Positions 32,347 through 43,937 of a stretch of DNA of 64,000 nt are shown here, one piece after another. The first letter of the stretch is position 1. Every line of letters begins with the position of its first letter. The notes below the pieces were generated by a model. The model saw nothing but the letters and a program-made list of their open reading frames with translations. It did no database searches and was not told the DNA's origin. The translations under genes were made by a program, and so were the position numbers. The DNA lies in contig MEFD01000024.1 of assembly GCA_001724995.1 (NCBI GenBank), forward strand, positions 1 through 64,000. The letters run 5' to 3'. Origin of the DNA: Rubrivivax sp. SCN 71-131 (GTDB lineage Bacteria; Pseudomonadota; Gammaproteobacteria; Burkholderiales; Burkholderiaceae_C).

Positions 32347-33112
32347 GGGCCGCACGCTCGCCGCCGCCGCGCTGCTGCTGCTGGCCGAGGGCGCGCTGGC
32401 GCAGGCTGGCGCAGCCGCCGGCGGCGCCGGCAGCGGCGTCGGCGCCAACCTGCCGCTGCTCATCGGCCAGACCGGGGGCGGCAGCTATTCGGTGCCGGTG
32501 CAGACGCTGCTGTTCTTCACCGCGCTGTCGTTCCTGCCGGCGACGCTGCTGCTGATGACGAGCTTCACGCGCATCATCATCGTGCTCTCGCTGCTGCGTC
32601 AGGCCCTGGGCACGCAGGCCGCGCCGCCCAATCAGGTGCTGCTCGGGCTGTCGCTCTTTCTCACCTTCTTCGTCATGGGCCCGACCTTCGACAAGGTCTA
32701 CGAGCAGGCCTACCGGCCCTTTGCCGCCAACGAGATGCCCTTCGGCGAGGCGCTGGCGCGGGGCGAGGCGCCGATGCGCGAGTTCATGCTCAAGCAGACG
32801 CGCCAGGCCGACATGCAGCTGTTCTCGCGGCTGGCGCGGCTGCCGGCCGAGGTCAAGGGCGAGCAACTGCCCTTTCGCGTGCTCGTTCCCGCCTTCGTCA
32901 CCAGCGAGCTGAAGAGCGCGTTCCAGATCGGCTTCACCGTCTTCGTCCCCTTCCTGATCATCGACATGCTCGTGGCCAGCGTTCTCATGAGCCTGGGCAT
33001 GATGATGCTCAGCCCCGTGCTGGTGGCCTTGCCCTTCAAGCTGATGCTGTTCGTGCTCGCCGACGGCTGGAACCTGCTGCTCGGCTCGCTCGCCGCCTCC
33101 TTCGTCACCTGA
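32336..33112 (+). CDS. fliP: Flagellar type III export gate protein FliP
   Basis: Core pore protein of the export gate. 258 residues with a cleavable N-terminal signal sequence, a glycine-rich linker, and conserved membrane segments ([31 protein letters not shown]; the C-terminal [15 protein letters not shown]). The conserved PPNQVLLGL and [14 protein letters not shown] motifs are present. Confidence 0.97.
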   Translation: MRAEGRTLAAAALLLLAEGALAQAGAAAGGAGSGVGANLPLLIGQTGGGSYSVPVQTLLFFTALSFLPATLLLMTSFTRIIIVLSLLRQALGTQAAPPNQVLLGLSLFLTFFVMGPTFDKVYEQAYRPFAANEMPFGEALARGEAPMREFMLKQTRQADMQLFSRLARLPAEVKGEQLPFRVLVPAFVTSELKSAFQIGFTVFVPFLIIDMLVASVLMSLGMMMLSPVLVALPFKLMLFVLADGWNLLLGSLAASFVT

Positions 33113-33128
33113 AAAACGGATCCGTCCG

Positions 33129-33398
33129 ATGACGCCGCAACAAGTCCTCGACACCGGCCAGCAGGGGCTGATGCTGATGCTCATGGTCTCCGCGCCGATC
33201 CTGCTCGTGGTGCTGCTCGTGGGCCTGCTGATCAGCGTGTTCCAGGCTGCCACGCAGCTCAACGAGGCCACGCTCACCTTCGTGCCCAAGATCGTCGCCG
33301 TCATCGCCACGCTCGCCCTCGCCGGCCCCTGGATGCTGCAGACGCTGGTCGAATACCTCCAGCGCATGCTGCTGGGCATCCCCGGCGTGGTCGGCTGA
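33129..33398 (+). CDS. fliQ: Flagellar type III export gate protein FliQ
   Basis: An 89-residue export-gate component with two membrane helices (LMLMVSAPILLVVLLVGLLISVFQAATQL; IVAVIATLALAGPWMLQTLVEY). The short linker contains the conserved LNEATLTFVPK motif. Gene order fliP-fliQ-fliR is canonical. Confidence 0.97.
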   Translation: MTPQQVLDTGQQGLMLMLMVSAPILLVVLLVGLLISVFQAATQLNEATLTFVPKIVAVIATLALAGPWMLQTLVEYLQRMLLGIPGVVG

Positions 33399-33436
33399 GC
33401 GCGCGCGAGGCCGACGCCCGACTGCAGCCCGGGGCC

Positions 33437-34204
33437 ATGGTCAGCATCACCGAAGGCGAGGTGCTGGCCTGGCTGACGCCGCTGCTGTGGCCCTTCCTGC
33501 GCACGCTGGCGCTCTTCAGCACGCTGCCGGTGCTGGGCACGCGCACGGTGCCCCTGCGCGTGCGCGTGGCGCTGGCCGCCTTCATCGCGCTCGCCGCGCA
33601 GGCGTCGCTGCCCGCGCCGCCGCCGCCGCTGCCGCTGGATTCGCCGCTGGCCTTCATGCTCGTGGTGCAGCAGCTCTTCGTCGGCCTCGCGCTCGGCTTC
33701 TCGGTGCGCGTGGTGTTCGCCGCGATCGAGTTCGCCGGCGAGGTCATCGGCCTGCAGATGGGCCTGAACTTCGCCGGCTTCTTCGATCCCGCCACCGCCA
33801 ACCAGGCCACCGCCAGCGGCCGCTTCCTCGGCACCATGACGGCCTGGCTCTTCATCGTCGGCGGCGGCCACCTGCTGGTGATCGCCGCCCTGGTGCAGAG
33901 CTTCACGACCTTTCCCGCGGACGGGCAACCGCTGGCCTTCCTGCAGGCCGTGCAACCCTATCGCTGGGGCGCCGAGATCTTCTCGCTCGGGCTGTGGATT
34001 GCGCTGCCGCTGATCGCCATGCTGCTGACGGTGAACCTGGTGCTGGGCGTGATCTCGCGCGTGGCCTCGCAGATCAACGTCTTCTCGGTCGGCTTTCCGA
34101 TCACGCTGGGCGTCGGGCTGCTGGGCCTGCTGCTGACGCTGCCGGCGCTGCAGACTCCGCTGGCCAGCGGGCTCGCGCGCATGCTGGCGCTGTTCCAGGG
34201 CTGA
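33437..34204 (+). CDS. fliR: Flagellar type III export gate protein FliR
   Basis: Last export-gate subunit in the locus, 255 residues with about six membrane helices. Conserved segments include LRTLALFSTLPVLGTRTVPLRVRVALA, AGEVIGLQMGLNFAGFFDP and the C-terminal SQINVFSVGFPITLGVGLLGL. It is the 3' end of the flagellar locus; fhl/flh genes are not in the window. It converges on the YihY-type gene with a 54-bp gap in which I see no strong terminator. Confidence 0.96.
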   Translation: MVSITEGEVLAWLTPLLWPFLRTLALFSTLPVLGTRTVPLRVRVALAAFIALAAQASLPAPPPPLPLDSPLAFMLVVQQLFVGLALGFSVRVVFAAIEFAGEVIGLQMGLNFAGFFDPATANQATASGRFLGTMTAWLFIVGGGHLLVIAALVQSFTTFPADGQPLAFLQAVQPYRWGAEIFSLGLWIALPLIAMLLTVNLVLGVISRVASQINVFSVGFPITLGVGLLGLLLTLPALQTPLASGLARMLALFQG

Positions 34205-34258
34205 GGGACAGGCGGCATCGGCCGGCATCGGCACCCTCTCCTGCGGTGATGCCGTTCG

Positions 34259-35512
34259 TCAGCCCGGCACCTCCAGCGCCTGGGCCAGCGTCAACTCGCC
34301 CAGGCGGCTGGCGCGGGCCACGGCCGCGTTGCCCGGTCGCGGCGCCAGCAGCAGCGCCTGCACCAGCGGCGCCAGCGGCGTCGTCGCCGGTTCCCCGAGA
34401 AGCACGTGGCGCTGCGCCTGCGCCTGCGCCTGCGCCTCTTCCAGGCGGCCGACCCAGCCGATGTCGATCAGCCGGTCGAGCACCGGCTCGATCTGCAGCG
34501 GATCGCGGCGCAGCGCCAGCGCCAGATCCTGCAGCGAGAGCCCGCCCGCGCCGCCGGCACGCGCCGCGCGCAGCCGCCGCAACAGCTCCAGCGCGAGCGT
34601 GAAGCGCCCGCCGGGCTCGTCGGGACCGCGCACCACGCGCATCTGCAGGCTGGGCGCGTAGGCGGCGATGACCGCGCCCAGCAGCACGATGACCCACCCG
34701 AGGTAGATCCACAGCAGCAGGATCGGCACCGTGGCGAACGTGCCGTAGACGGCGGAGAAGCTGCCGATGCGCTCGACGTACCAGGCCAGCGCCGCCTTGG
34801 CGGCCTCGACGCCGGCGGCCACGAACAGCGCGCCGGCCCAGGCGTGGCCCCAGCGCACGAAGGTGTTGGGAACGTAGCGGAAGAGGCCGGCGATCGTCGC
34901 CGCCAGCAGCGCGAACTGCAGCACCGCGAACACCAGGTTGACGCCCCCAGGCGGCGCGCCCACCAGGCCCTTGGAGGCCGAGACGGCGTAGCTCGTCATG
35001 CTCAGGCTCACCCCCACGGCCAGCGGCCCCAGGGTCAGCGCGGCCCAGTAGACGAGCAGCCGTTGCGCCAGCGGCCGGGCGCGCCGCACGCGCCAGATGC
35101 CGTTGAGCGAGCGATCGATGGTCAGCATCATCGACAGCGCCGTGGCCAGCAGCAACAGCAGGCCGGCGGTGCCGACGCCGCGCGCGTTGGCGGAGAACTG
35201 CGTCAGCGTGCGCAGCACCGGCCGCGCGATGCCCTCGGGCACCAGCGCGCGCAGGAAGTACTTCTCCAGCGCGACCTGGACGCTCGAGAACATCGGGAAG
35301 GCGGTGAACACCGCGAGCATCACGGTGAGCAACGGCACCAGCGCGATCAAGGTGGCGAAGGTCAGGCTGCCGGCCGACAGGCCCAGGCGATCCTCGCGGA
35401 AACGCTGGCGCAGCGTGCGCAGGGTGTCGATCCAGGGCCAGCGGCGCAGCGCCTGTGCCGCGCGGCCCAGCTGCTCGCCCAGGGCCCGGGCCAGGGCCTC
35501 GGGTCGGGACAT
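34259..35512 (-). CDS. YihY/RNase BN-like family inner-membrane protein
   Basis: A polytopic membrane protein of the YihY/virulence factor BrkB (formerly ribonuclease BN) family; the biochemical role is unknown. 417 residues: six hydrophobic segments (about 40-290) with the family signatures LSAGSLTFATLIALVPLLTVML and FSAVYGTFATVPILLLWIYLGWVIVLLGA. A C-terminal domain (about 310-417), winged-helix-like, is also found in many betaproteobacterial members. The start codon at 35510-35512 lies in one arm of a perfect inverted repeat whose other arm holds the start codon of the divergent DUF2069 gene. Confidence 0.9.
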   Translation of the reverse strand: MSRPEALARALGEQLGRAAQALRRWPWIDTLRTLRQRFREDRLGLSAGSLTFATLIALVPLLTVMLAVFTAFPMFSSVQVALEKYFLRALVPEGIARPVLRTLTQFSANARGVGTAGLLLLLATALSMMLTIDRSLNGIWRVRRARPLAQRLLVYWAALTLGPLAVGVSLSMTSYAVSASKGLVGAPPGGVNLVFAVLQFALLAATIAGLFRYVPNTFVRWGHAWAGALFVAAGVEAAKAALAWYVERIGSFSAVYGTFATVPILLLWIYLGWVIVLLGAVIAAYAPSLQMRVVRGPDEPGGRFTLALELLRRLRAARAGGAGGLSLQDLALALRRDPLQIEPVLDRLIDIGWVGRLEEAQAQAQAQRHVLLGEPATTPLAPLVQALLLAPRPGNAAVARASRLGELTLAQALEVPG

Positions 35513-35537
35513 GCTGGCTATGATGCCAGCATGTCCC
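35506..35537. repeat. Perfect inverted repeat over two divergent start codons
   Basis: GGGACATGCTGGC, loop TATGAT, GCCAGCATGTCCC: 13-bp arms without mismatch. Each arm contains the start codon of one divergent gene, so both proteins begin with the codons ATG TCC. TATGAT in the loop is a -10-like hexamer for the plus strand. Confidence 0.9.
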
Positions 35538-35944
35538 TGCCCCCCGTCCAGGCGCCGCCGGCCGTGCGTCGCGCCCGCGCTCTGGTCGTGCTCACCCTGC
35601 TGGCGCTGGTCGCGCTGGGTCTGGCCTGGGAACTGGTGCTGGCCCCCACCGGCCGCGGCAGCTGGGCGCTCAAGGTGCTGCCGCTGCTGCTGCTGCTGCC
35701 CGGCCTGCTGCGCCACCGTCTCTACACCTACCGCGCGGCCAGCCTGCTGGTCTGGCTCTACATCACCGAAGGCCTGGTGCGCGCGACCAGCGAGGGTGGG
35801 CGCGCGCAAGCCCTGGCTGCGGCCGAGGTCGTGCTCGCCCTGCTGCTCTTCGTGCTGTGCGTGCACTACATACTGCTGCGCCTGCCGCGCCGCAGGAAGA
35901 ATGACGCGGCCAAGCTCGCGCCCGTACCGGATCATGAAGCCTGA
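35531..35944 (+). CDS. DUF2069 domain-containing membrane protein
   Basis: A small protein of unknown function (137 residues) with about four hydrophobic segments (ALVVLTLLALVALGLAWELVL; VLPLLLLLPGLLRHRLYTYRAASLLVWLYITEGLVR; VVLALLLFVLCVHYILL), matching DUF2069. The ATG is only 6 nt after the TATGAT -10-like box and no Shine-Dalgarno is seen, so a leaderless mRNA is plausible. It overlaps the downstream FAD-dehydrogenase gene by 11 bp. Confidence 0.88.
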   Translation: MSLPPVQAPPAVRRARALVVLTLLALVALGLAWELVLAPTGRGSWALKVLPLLLLLPGLLRHRLYTYRAASLLVWLYITEGLVRATSEGGRAQALAAAEVVLALLLFVLCVHYILLRLPRRRKNDAAKLAPVPDHEA

Positions 35945-37355
35945 CCTCCAAGCCGCCCTGGCCGACCTGCGCGACGCGGTCGGCGCCGCCCACGTCCTCC
36001 ACGAAGGCGACCGCTCGGCCTGGGAGCAGGACTGGCGCCGACGCTGGCGCGGGCGTTCGCTGGCCGTCGTGCGTCCGGGCAGCACGCCCGAGGTTGCCGC
36101 CGTCGTCAAGGTCTGCGCAGCGCATGGCCTCAGTCTCGTGCCGCAGGGCGGCAACACCGGCCTCGTCGGTGGCGGCGTTCCCGACGACAGCGGCCGCCAG
36201 GTGTTGCTGAGCCTGCAGCGCCTGAATCGCGTGCGCGCCATCGACAGCGCCAATCTGGCCATCACCGTCGAGGCCGGCTGCGTGCTGCAGGCCGTACAGG
36301 AGGCCGCCGCGGCCCAGGGCCTGATGTTCCCGCTGAGCCTGGCCGCCGAAGGCAGTTGCACCATCGGCGGCAACCTCGCCACCAACGCCGGCGGTACGCA
36401 GGTGCTGCGCCACGGCAACGCGCGCGCGCTGTGCCTGGGCCTGGAAGTGGTCACCGCCGAGGGCGAGGTCTGGAACGGGCTTTCGGGCCTGCGCAAGGAC
36501 AACACCGGCTACGACCTGCGCGACCTCTACATCGGCAGCGAAGGCACGCTTGGCGTCATCACCGCGGCGACGATGGCGCTCGTGCCGCAGCCCGCGGCGA
36601 TGACCACGGCGCTGGCGGCCTGCGCCAGCGTGCGCCACTGCGTCGGACTGCTGGAACTCGCGCGCAAGCGCCTGGGGCCGGGCCTGAGCGGCTTCGAGAT
36701 GATGGGGCGCTTCGCGCTCGACCTCGTCGCGCGCCACTTCCCGCAACTGCCGGCACCGCTGCCGCAGGCGGCCTGGACGGTACTGCTGGAGCAAAGCGAC
36801 AACGAGGGCGAGGAACAGGCCCGTGCGCGCTTCGAGGCGCTGCTCTCCGAGGCCCTCGAAGCCGGCCTGATCGAGGACGCGGTCGTGGCCGAGAGCCTGC
36901 AGCAGAGCCAGGGCCTGTGGCATGTGCGCGAGTCGATCCCGCTGGCGCAGTCGGAAGAGGGCCTGAACATCAAGCACGACATCGCGCTGCCGGTGTCGGC
37001 GGTACCCGACTTCGTCGAGCAGACGGATGCCGCGCTCGCGGCGGCGATCCCGGGCGTGAGACTGGTCGACTTCGGCCACCTCGGCGACGGCAACCTGCAC
37101 TACAACGTGCAGGCCCCCGCGGGCGCGGACGCGGCGCGCTTCCTCGCCGAGCGCGAGGCCGAGGTGAACCGCATCGTCTACGACGCGGTGCAGCGCCTGG
37201 GCGGATCGATCTCGGCCGAGCATGGCGTCGGCCAGCTCAAGCCCGAGGAGATCGTGCAGCGCAAGAGCGCCGTCGAGATCGCGCTGATGCGCCGCATCAA
37301 GGCCGCGCTGGATCCGCAGGGACGGCTGAACCCGGGGCGCGTGCTGCTGCGTTGA
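35934..37355 (+). CDS. FAD-linked oxidase, D-2-hydroxyacid dehydrogenase (GlcD/D2HGDH type)
   Basis: A flavoprotein that oxidises a D-2-hydroxyacid such as D-2-hydroxyglutarate, D-lactate or glycolate; the exact substrate cannot be told from sequence. 473 residues: an FAD_binding_4 domain with PQGGNTGLVGGGVPD (70-84) and GNLATNAGGTQVLRHGNARAL, and an FAD-oxidase C domain carrying the metal/substrate motif FGHLGDGNLHYN and the ISAEHGVGQLK segment. Its length and single-chain form favour D2HGDH/DLD-like enzymes over the three-subunit glycolate oxidase. Translationally coupled to the DUF2069 gene. Confidence 0.92.
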   Translation: MKPDLQAALADLRDAVGAAHVLHEGDRSAWEQDWRRRWRGRSLAVVRPGSTPEVAAVVKVCAAHGLSLVPQGGNTGLVGGGVPDDSGRQVLLSLQRLNRVRAIDSANLAITVEAGCVLQAVQEAAAAQGLMFPLSLAAEGSCTIGGNLATNAGGTQVLRHGNARALCLGLEVVTAEGEVWNGLSGLRKDNTGYDLRDLYIGSEGTLGVITAATMALVPQPAAMTTALAACASVRHCVGLLELARKRLGPGLSGFEMMGRFALDLVARHFPQLPAPLPQAAWTVLLEQSDNEGEEQARARFEALLSEALEAGLIEDAVVAESLQQSQGLWHVRESIPLAQSEEGLNIKHDIALPVSAVPDFVEQTDAALAAAIPGVRLVDFGHLGDGNLHYNVQAPAGADAARFLAEREAEVNRIVYDAVQRLGGSISAEHGVGQLKPEEIVQRKSAVEIALMRRIKAALDPQGRLNPGRVLLR

Positions 37356-37378
37356 GCAGCCGCTCTGCCGCGGCTGCT
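37355..37378. terminator. Hairpin at the convergent gene ends
   Basis: AGCAGCCGC, loop TCTGCC, GCGGCTGCT: a perfect 9-bp stem at the stop codon of the FAD-dehydrogenase gene and 23 bp from the end of the convergent DUF1178 gene. No U-tract on either side, so termination is only suggested. Confidence 0.45.
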
Positions 37379-37400
37379 GCGGCCAGCGCAACTGCTGCGA

Positions 37401-37895
37401 CTACTGCAACGGGCCCTTGAGCGCCGCCGGAACCGGGATCGAGACGACCTCGATGCCCTCGTCGGCCAGGGCCGCACGCTCGTCGGCACTGGCCTGGCCG
37501 CGGATGCCGCGCTGCGGCGTCTCGCCGTAGTGGATGCGCCGGGCCTCGCTCGCGAAGCGCTCGCCGACGTCTTCGGTGTTCGCCATCAGCTTGCGCACCG
37601 CGTGCAGCCAGGCGGCCTGCAGGACGTGATCGGGCGGCGGCCCAGCCGGCGCGGCAGGCCCGGTGACGGCCGCGGCATCGGCTGAGGCGGGTGCGGCATC
37701 CGTGCCTTCGCTACGCGGCGCGCGCGCACCGGAGAGGTTGAGCCGCGGCGCGCTCGGCAGGCGGCTGACCTGGCGGTCGGCGCACAGCGGGCACTCGACC
37801 TGACCCGAGTCCTGCTGGCGCTGGAACTCCTCCTCGGAGCCGAACCAGCCCTCGAAGCCATGCCCGTTGCCGCAGCGCAGGTCGACGACCTTCAT
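37401..37895 (-). CDS. DUF1178 family protein
   Basis: A 164-residue protein of unknown function that commonly sits after nuoN in Burkholderiales. The N-terminus has a zinc-ribbon-like set: C8 and H12 in DLRCGNGHGFEGWF, and C35/C38 in VECPLC. An Ala/Pro-rich linker follows, then a conserved C-terminal part (VGERFASEARRIHYGETPQRGIRGQASADE). A TAGGAT box ends 6 nt before the ATG. Confidence 0.88.
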   Translation of the reverse strand: MKVVDLRCGNGHGFEGWFGSEEEFQRQQDSGQVECPLCADRQVSRLPSAPRLNLSGARAPRSEGTDAAPASADAAAVTGPAAPAGPPPDHVLQAAWLHAVRKLMANTEDVGERFASEARRIHYGETPQRGIRGQASADERAALADEGIEVVSIPVPAALKGPLQ

Positions 37896-37950
37896 CGGGC
37901 CATCCTAACCCGGCCTTGGCGCGCCCGCCTTCGCGCCGGACTCACGCGCT

Positions 37951-39435
37951 TCAGCTCGCCAAGGCTTTCACGATGGCGTCGCGGCACATCGCCATCAAGC
38001 CTCCGGGCAGGAGCCCCAGGCCCAGCACCAGCAGGCCGTTGACGGCCAGCAGCGCGCTCAAACCGCCGCCGCGCACGAGCGGGCCTTCGGCGCCCTTGGG
38101 CTGGTCGAAGTACATCACCTTCACCACGCGCAGGTAGTAGAAGGCACCGACCAGCGAGATCACGACCGCGAACACCGCCAGCCCGATGTAGAGCGGAACG
38201 TTGGTCGTCACCAGCGCCTGCAACACCGACAGCTTGGCATAGAAGCCCACCATCGGCGGCACGCCGGCCAGCGAGAACATGAACACCGCCATCACCCCCG
38301 CGGCCCAGGGGCTGCGGCGGTTGAGACCCGCGAAGTCCGCGATCTCCTCGGCCTCGAAGCCCTGACGCGAGAGGAACATGATGGTGCCGAAGCTGCCGAG
38401 CGTGGTCAGCACGTAGACGACGATGTAGAACAGCGCCGAGCTGTACGCGTTGCCCGCCGACAGCGTGTTTCCGCTGACCACGCCGGCCGACAGGCCCAGC
38501 AGCACGAAGCCCATGTGCGAGATCATCGAATAGGCGAGCATGCGCTTGAGGTTGGTCTGCGCGATGGCGGCGACGTTGCCGAGCACCAGCGAGGCCACGG
38601 CGAGCACGATCAGCATCTGCTGCCAGTCGGGCGCAAGGCCGAGCATGCCCTCGACCAGCAGCCGGATCGTGATCGCGAAGCCGGCCAGCTCGGGTGCGCT
38701 GCCGATCAGCAGCGTGACCGCGGTCGGTGCGCCGTGGTAGACGTCGGGCACCCACATGTGAAAGGGCACCGCGCCGAGCTTGAAGGCCAGGCCCGCGACG
38801 ACGAAGACGAGGCCCAGTGCCAGCACCTCGTTGTTGATGCGGCCCGCGGCGATCTGCTCGAACACGCGCGGGATCTCCAGCGACCCCGTGGCGCCGTACA
38901 TCATCGACAAGCCGTAGAGCAGGAAGCCGCTGGCCAGCGCCCCGAGCACGAAATACTTCATCGCCGCCTCGGTGGCCGGCGTGTGCGTGCGGCGCAGCGC
39001 GACGAGCGTGTACAGCGACAGGCTCATCACCTCCAGGCCGAGGTAGATGACGAGGAAGTTGTTGGCCGAACACATGACGCCGATGCCCAGCAGCACGAAC
39101 AGCGAGAGCGAATAGAACTCGCCCTTCTGCATGTCGCGGCTGGCAAGCGTCGGCCGCGCGTAGGCCAGCGCCACCATCACGGCGACAGCGGCAAAGCCGG
39201 CCAGCAGGTGGCCCAGCGGGTCGGCGACGACGAGGCCGCCGAGGCCGTAGAGGGTCGTGCCCGTGGCGAAGGCCTCGAGGTGCAGCCACGAGAACACCAG
39301 CGTCACCGCCTGCGTCAGCCAGTAGGTGGTGCCGCGCTGCGGGTCGCGCACGAACAGGTCGACCAGTGTGACGAAGCAGGCGCCCAGCAGCAGCCAGGCC
39401 TCGGGTTGGATGACGATCCAGTTCGTTTGGGTCAT
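37951..39435 (-). CDS. nuoN: NADH-quinone oxidoreductase subunit N
   Basis: Proton-pumping antiporter-like membrane subunit of complex I; 494 residues with about 14 hydrophobic segments. The conserved lysine-bearing helix region (FKLGAVPFHMWVPDVYHGAPTAVTLLIG) and the LKRMLAYSMISHMGFVLLG segment identify NuoN. The ATG at 39435 was chosen because the longer frame crosses the nuoM end in a non-coding frame. Last gene of the nuo operon, 16 bp after nuoM. Confidence 0.96.
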   Translation of the reverse strand: MTQTNWIVIQPEAWLLLGACFVTLVDLFVRDPQRGTTYWLTQAVTLVFSWLHLEAFATGTTLYGLGGLVVADPLGHLLAGFAAVAVMVALAYARPTLASRDMQKGEFYSLSLFVLLGIGVMCSANNFLVIYLGLEVMSLSLYTLVALRRTHTPATEAAMKYFVLGALASGFLLYGLSMMYGATGSLEIPRVFEQIAAGRINNEVLALGLVFVVAGLAFKLGAVPFHMWVPDVYHGAPTAVTLLIGSAPELAGFAITIRLLVEGMLGLAPDWQQMLIVLAVASLVLGNVAAIAQTNLKRMLAYSMISHMGFVLLGLSAGVVSGNTLSAGNAYSSALFYIVVYVLTTLGSFGTIMFLSRQGFEAEEIADFAGLNRRSPWAAGVMAVFMFSLAGVPPMVGFYAKLSVLQALVTTNVPLYIGLAVFAVVISLVGAFYYLRVVKVMYFDQPKGAEGPLVRGGGLSALLAVNGLLVLGLGLLPGGLMAMCRDAIVKALAS

Positions 39436-39451
39436 GGTGGGAGCGCCGCGT

Positions 39452-40927
39452 TCAGGGGAGCTTGGAGACGGCCACGTGCCTGAGCAACTGGTCCACCGAG
39501 ACCTGCATGACATCGGTGAAGGGCTTGGGCTGCAGGCCCATCCACAGCACGGCCACGGCCAGCAGGGTGAGCACCAGGAACTCGCGCGCCCCGATGTCGC
39601 GCATGGCGCGCACGTCGGCATTGGCGACCTCGCCGTAGTACACGCGCTTGATCATCCACAGCGTGTAGGCGGCGCCGGAAATGAGCGCGGTGGCCGTCAG
39701 CAGGCCGATCCAGAAGTTGACCTGCACCGCGCCGAGGATGACCATCCACTCGCCGACGAAGCCGGCCGTGCCGGGCAGGCCGCAGTTGGCCATCGCGAAC
39801 AGCACGACGAAGACCGCAAAGCGCGGCATGGTGTTGATGACGCCTCCGTAGGCGGCGATCTCGCGGCTGTGCACGCGGTCGTAGAGCACGCCGATGCACA
39901 GGAACATGGCGCCCGAGACGAAGCCGTGGGCGATCATCTGCACGATGCCGCCGGTGACCCCGAGCTCGTTGAAGATGAAGAAGCCCAGCGTCACGAAGCC
40001 CATGTGCGCCACCGAGCTGTAGGCGACGAGCTTCTTCATGTCCTTCTGCACCAGCGCCACGAGGCCGATGTAGATGATGGCCACGAGGCTGAGCGCGATC
40101 ATCACCCAGTCGTACTCGTGGGCGGCGTCGGGGGCGATCGGCATCGAGAAGCGCAGGAAGCCGTAGGCGCCGAGCTTGAGCATGATCGCCGCCAGCACCA
40201 CCGAGCCGCCGGTTGGCGCCTCGACGTGCGCATCCGGCAGCCAGGTATGCACCGGCCACATCGGCACCTTGACCGAGAACGCGGCGAAAAAGGCGAAGAA
40301 GAGGATGGTCTGCTCGGTCATCGTCAGCGGCAGCTGGTGCCAGCTGAGGATGTCGAAGCTGCCGCCGGACTTGAAGTACAGGTACAGCAGCGCCAGCAGC
40401 ATGAGCAGCGAGCCGGCGAAGGTGTAGAGGAAGAACTTGAACGCGGCATAGACGCGCCGCGGGCCACCCCAGACGCCGATGATGAGGTACATCGGGATCA
40501 GGGTGCCTTCGAAGAAGACGTAGAAGAGGACCGCGTCGGCGGCCGCGAACACGCCGACCATCAGTCCCGAGAGGATCAGGAAGGCCGCCATGTACTGCGC
40601 GACCTTCTGCGTGATCACTTCCCAGCCGGCGATGACGACGATCACCGTGATGAAGGCCGTCAGTAGCACGAACCACACCGACAGCCCGTCCACGCCGAGG
40701 TGGTAGTTGACGTTGAAGCGCTCGACCCAGGGATGCTTCTCGACGAACTGCAGCGCCGCGGTGCCGTAGTCGAAGCGGCTGATCAGCGGCAGCGTGACGA
40801 GGAAGGAGACGATGGACCCGAGCAGCGCGAGCACGCGCACCGTGCCCGTGTTGTGGTCGCGTCCGATCGCCAGCAGCAGCACGCCGGTGGCGATCGGAAC
40901 CCAGATGGCAAGACTCAGCAGACCCAT
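39452..40927 (-). CDS. nuoM: NADH-quinone oxidoreductase subunit M
   Basis: Second antiporter-like proton channel of complex I; 491 residues. Conserved segments include FFEGTLIPMYLIIGVWGG, FSVKVPMWPVHTWLPDAHVEAPTGGSVVLAAIMLKLG (channel lysine/histidine region) and KDMKKLVAYSSVAHMGF. It lies between nuoL (34 bp upstream) and nuoN. Confidence 0.97.
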   Translation of the reverse strand: MGLLSLAIWVPIATGVLLLAIGRDHNTGTVRVLALLGSIVSFLVTLPLISRFDYGTAALQFVEKHPWVERFNVNYHLGVDGLSVWFVLLTAFITVIVVIAGWEVITQKVAQYMAAFLILSGLMVGVFAAADAVLFYVFFEGTLIPMYLIIGVWGGPRRVYAAFKFFLYTFAGSLLMLLALLYLYFKSGGSFDILSWHQLPLTMTEQTILFFAFFAAFSVKVPMWPVHTWLPDAHVEAPTGGSVVLAAIMLKLGAYGFLRFSMPIAPDAAHEYDWVMIALSLVAIIYIGLVALVQKDMKKLVAYSSVAHMGFVTLGFFIFNELGVTGGIVQMIAHGFVSGAMFLCIGVLYDRVHSREIAAYGGVINTMPRFAVFVVLFAMANCGLPGTAGFVGEWMVILGAVQVNFWIGLLTATALISGAAYTLWMIKRVYYGEVANADVRAMRDIGAREFLVLTLLAVAVLWMGLQPKPFTDVMQVSVDQLLRHVAVSKLP

Positions 40928-40961
40928 TGTTCTCTCTCTATGCCGTTCGTCCGCCCGGGCC

Positions 40962-42965
<2,004 letters not shown>

Positions 42966-42969
42966 GGAA

Positions 42970-43281
42970 TCAGCCCTTGAGCTCGTCCAACTCGGCCACG
43001 TCGACCGCGGCGCGGTTGCGGAACAGCACGACCAGGATCGCCAGGCCGATCGCCGACTCGGCGGCGGCCACGGTGAGGATGAAGAACACGAACACCTGGC
43101 CCGCCATGTCGCCGAGATAGTGCGAGAAGGCGACGAAGTTCATGTTCACCGCCAGCAGCATCAGCTCGATGGCCATCAGCAGCACGATCAGGTTGCGGCG
43201 GTTGAGGAAGATGCCCACCACCGAGAGCGCGAACAGCACGCCGCCCAGGGACAGGTAGTGACCGAGCGTGAGCGGGCCCAT
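42970..43281 (-). CDS. nuoK: NADH-quinone oxidoreductase subunit K
   Basis: Small three-helix membrane subunit; 103 residues from the ATG at 43281 (a GTG directly before it at 43284 is also in frame). The second and third helices carry the conserved glutamates in [18 protein letters not shown] and [15 protein letters not shown]. The ATG overlaps the nuoJ stop codon (ATGA). Confidence 0.96.
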   Translation of the reverse strand: MGPLTLGHYLSLGGVLFALSVVGIFLNRRNLIVLLMAIELMLLAVNMNFVAFSHYLGDMAGQVFVFFILTVAAAESAIGLAILVVLFRNRAAVDVAELDELKG

Positions 43282-43919
43282 CACGACGCGCCTCCTTCCT
43301 TGCCGTGCGGCGCCGCGGGCCCTTCGACCACCGGCGCGATCTTCACCACGCGCAGGCGGTCGGCGGCCTTCACGCGCACCTGCTGCGCGGGATCGATGTA
43401 GCGCGCGTCCTTGCGCCGGCGCAGCGTCAGCGCGATCGCCGCGATGATCGCCACCAGTAGCAACACGCCAGCGATCTGCAGCGGATAGAGGTAGTACGTA
43501 TAGAGCTCGATGCCCAGCACGCGCGTGTTGCCCATCGCCTGCGCCGTGGCGTCGAGGCTCGGGGCCTGCGTCGGCTGGAAGCCGCGCATGAGCACGAAGG
43601 CCAGCTCCAGCGCGATCACCACGCCCACCATCGCGGCCAGCGGAAAGCTCTTCCAGAAACCCTGGCGGAACTGGTCGCTTCGGATGTCGAGCATCATGAC
43701 GACGAAGAGGAAGAGGACCATCACGGCGCCCACGTAGACGAGCACGAGCACGATGGCGAGGAACTCGGCCTCGAGCAGCATCCAGATGCAGGAGGCGCTG
43801 AAGAACGCGAGCACCAGGTACAGCGTCGCGTGCACGGTGTTGCGTGCGGTGATGACCCGCAGCGCCGCCAGCAGCAGCACGGCCGAGAAGACGTAGAAGA
43901 GTGCGGTGGTCGTGTCCAT
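43281..43919 (-). CDS. nuoJ: NADH-quinone oxidoreductase subunit J
   Basis: Membrane subunit with five helices including the pi-bulge helix ([26 protein letters not shown]). 212 residues with a hydrophilic basic C-terminal tail ([23 protein letters not shown]). The start at 43919 follows the only long gap in the operon (79 bp), which contains a strong hairpin. Confidence 0.95.
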   Translation of the reverse strand: MDTTTALFYVFSAVLLLAALRVITARNTVHATLYLVLAFFSASCIWMLLEAEFLAIVLVLVYVGAVMVLFLFVVMMLDIRSDQFRQGFWKSFPLAAMVGVVIALELAFVLMRGFQPTQAPSLDATAQAMGNTRVLGIELYTYYLYPLQIAGVLLLVAIIAAIALTLRRRKDARYIDPAQQVRVKAADRLRVVKIAPVVEGPAAPHGKEGGAS

Positions 43920-43937
43920 GGATGATTCGTGCGCAAG

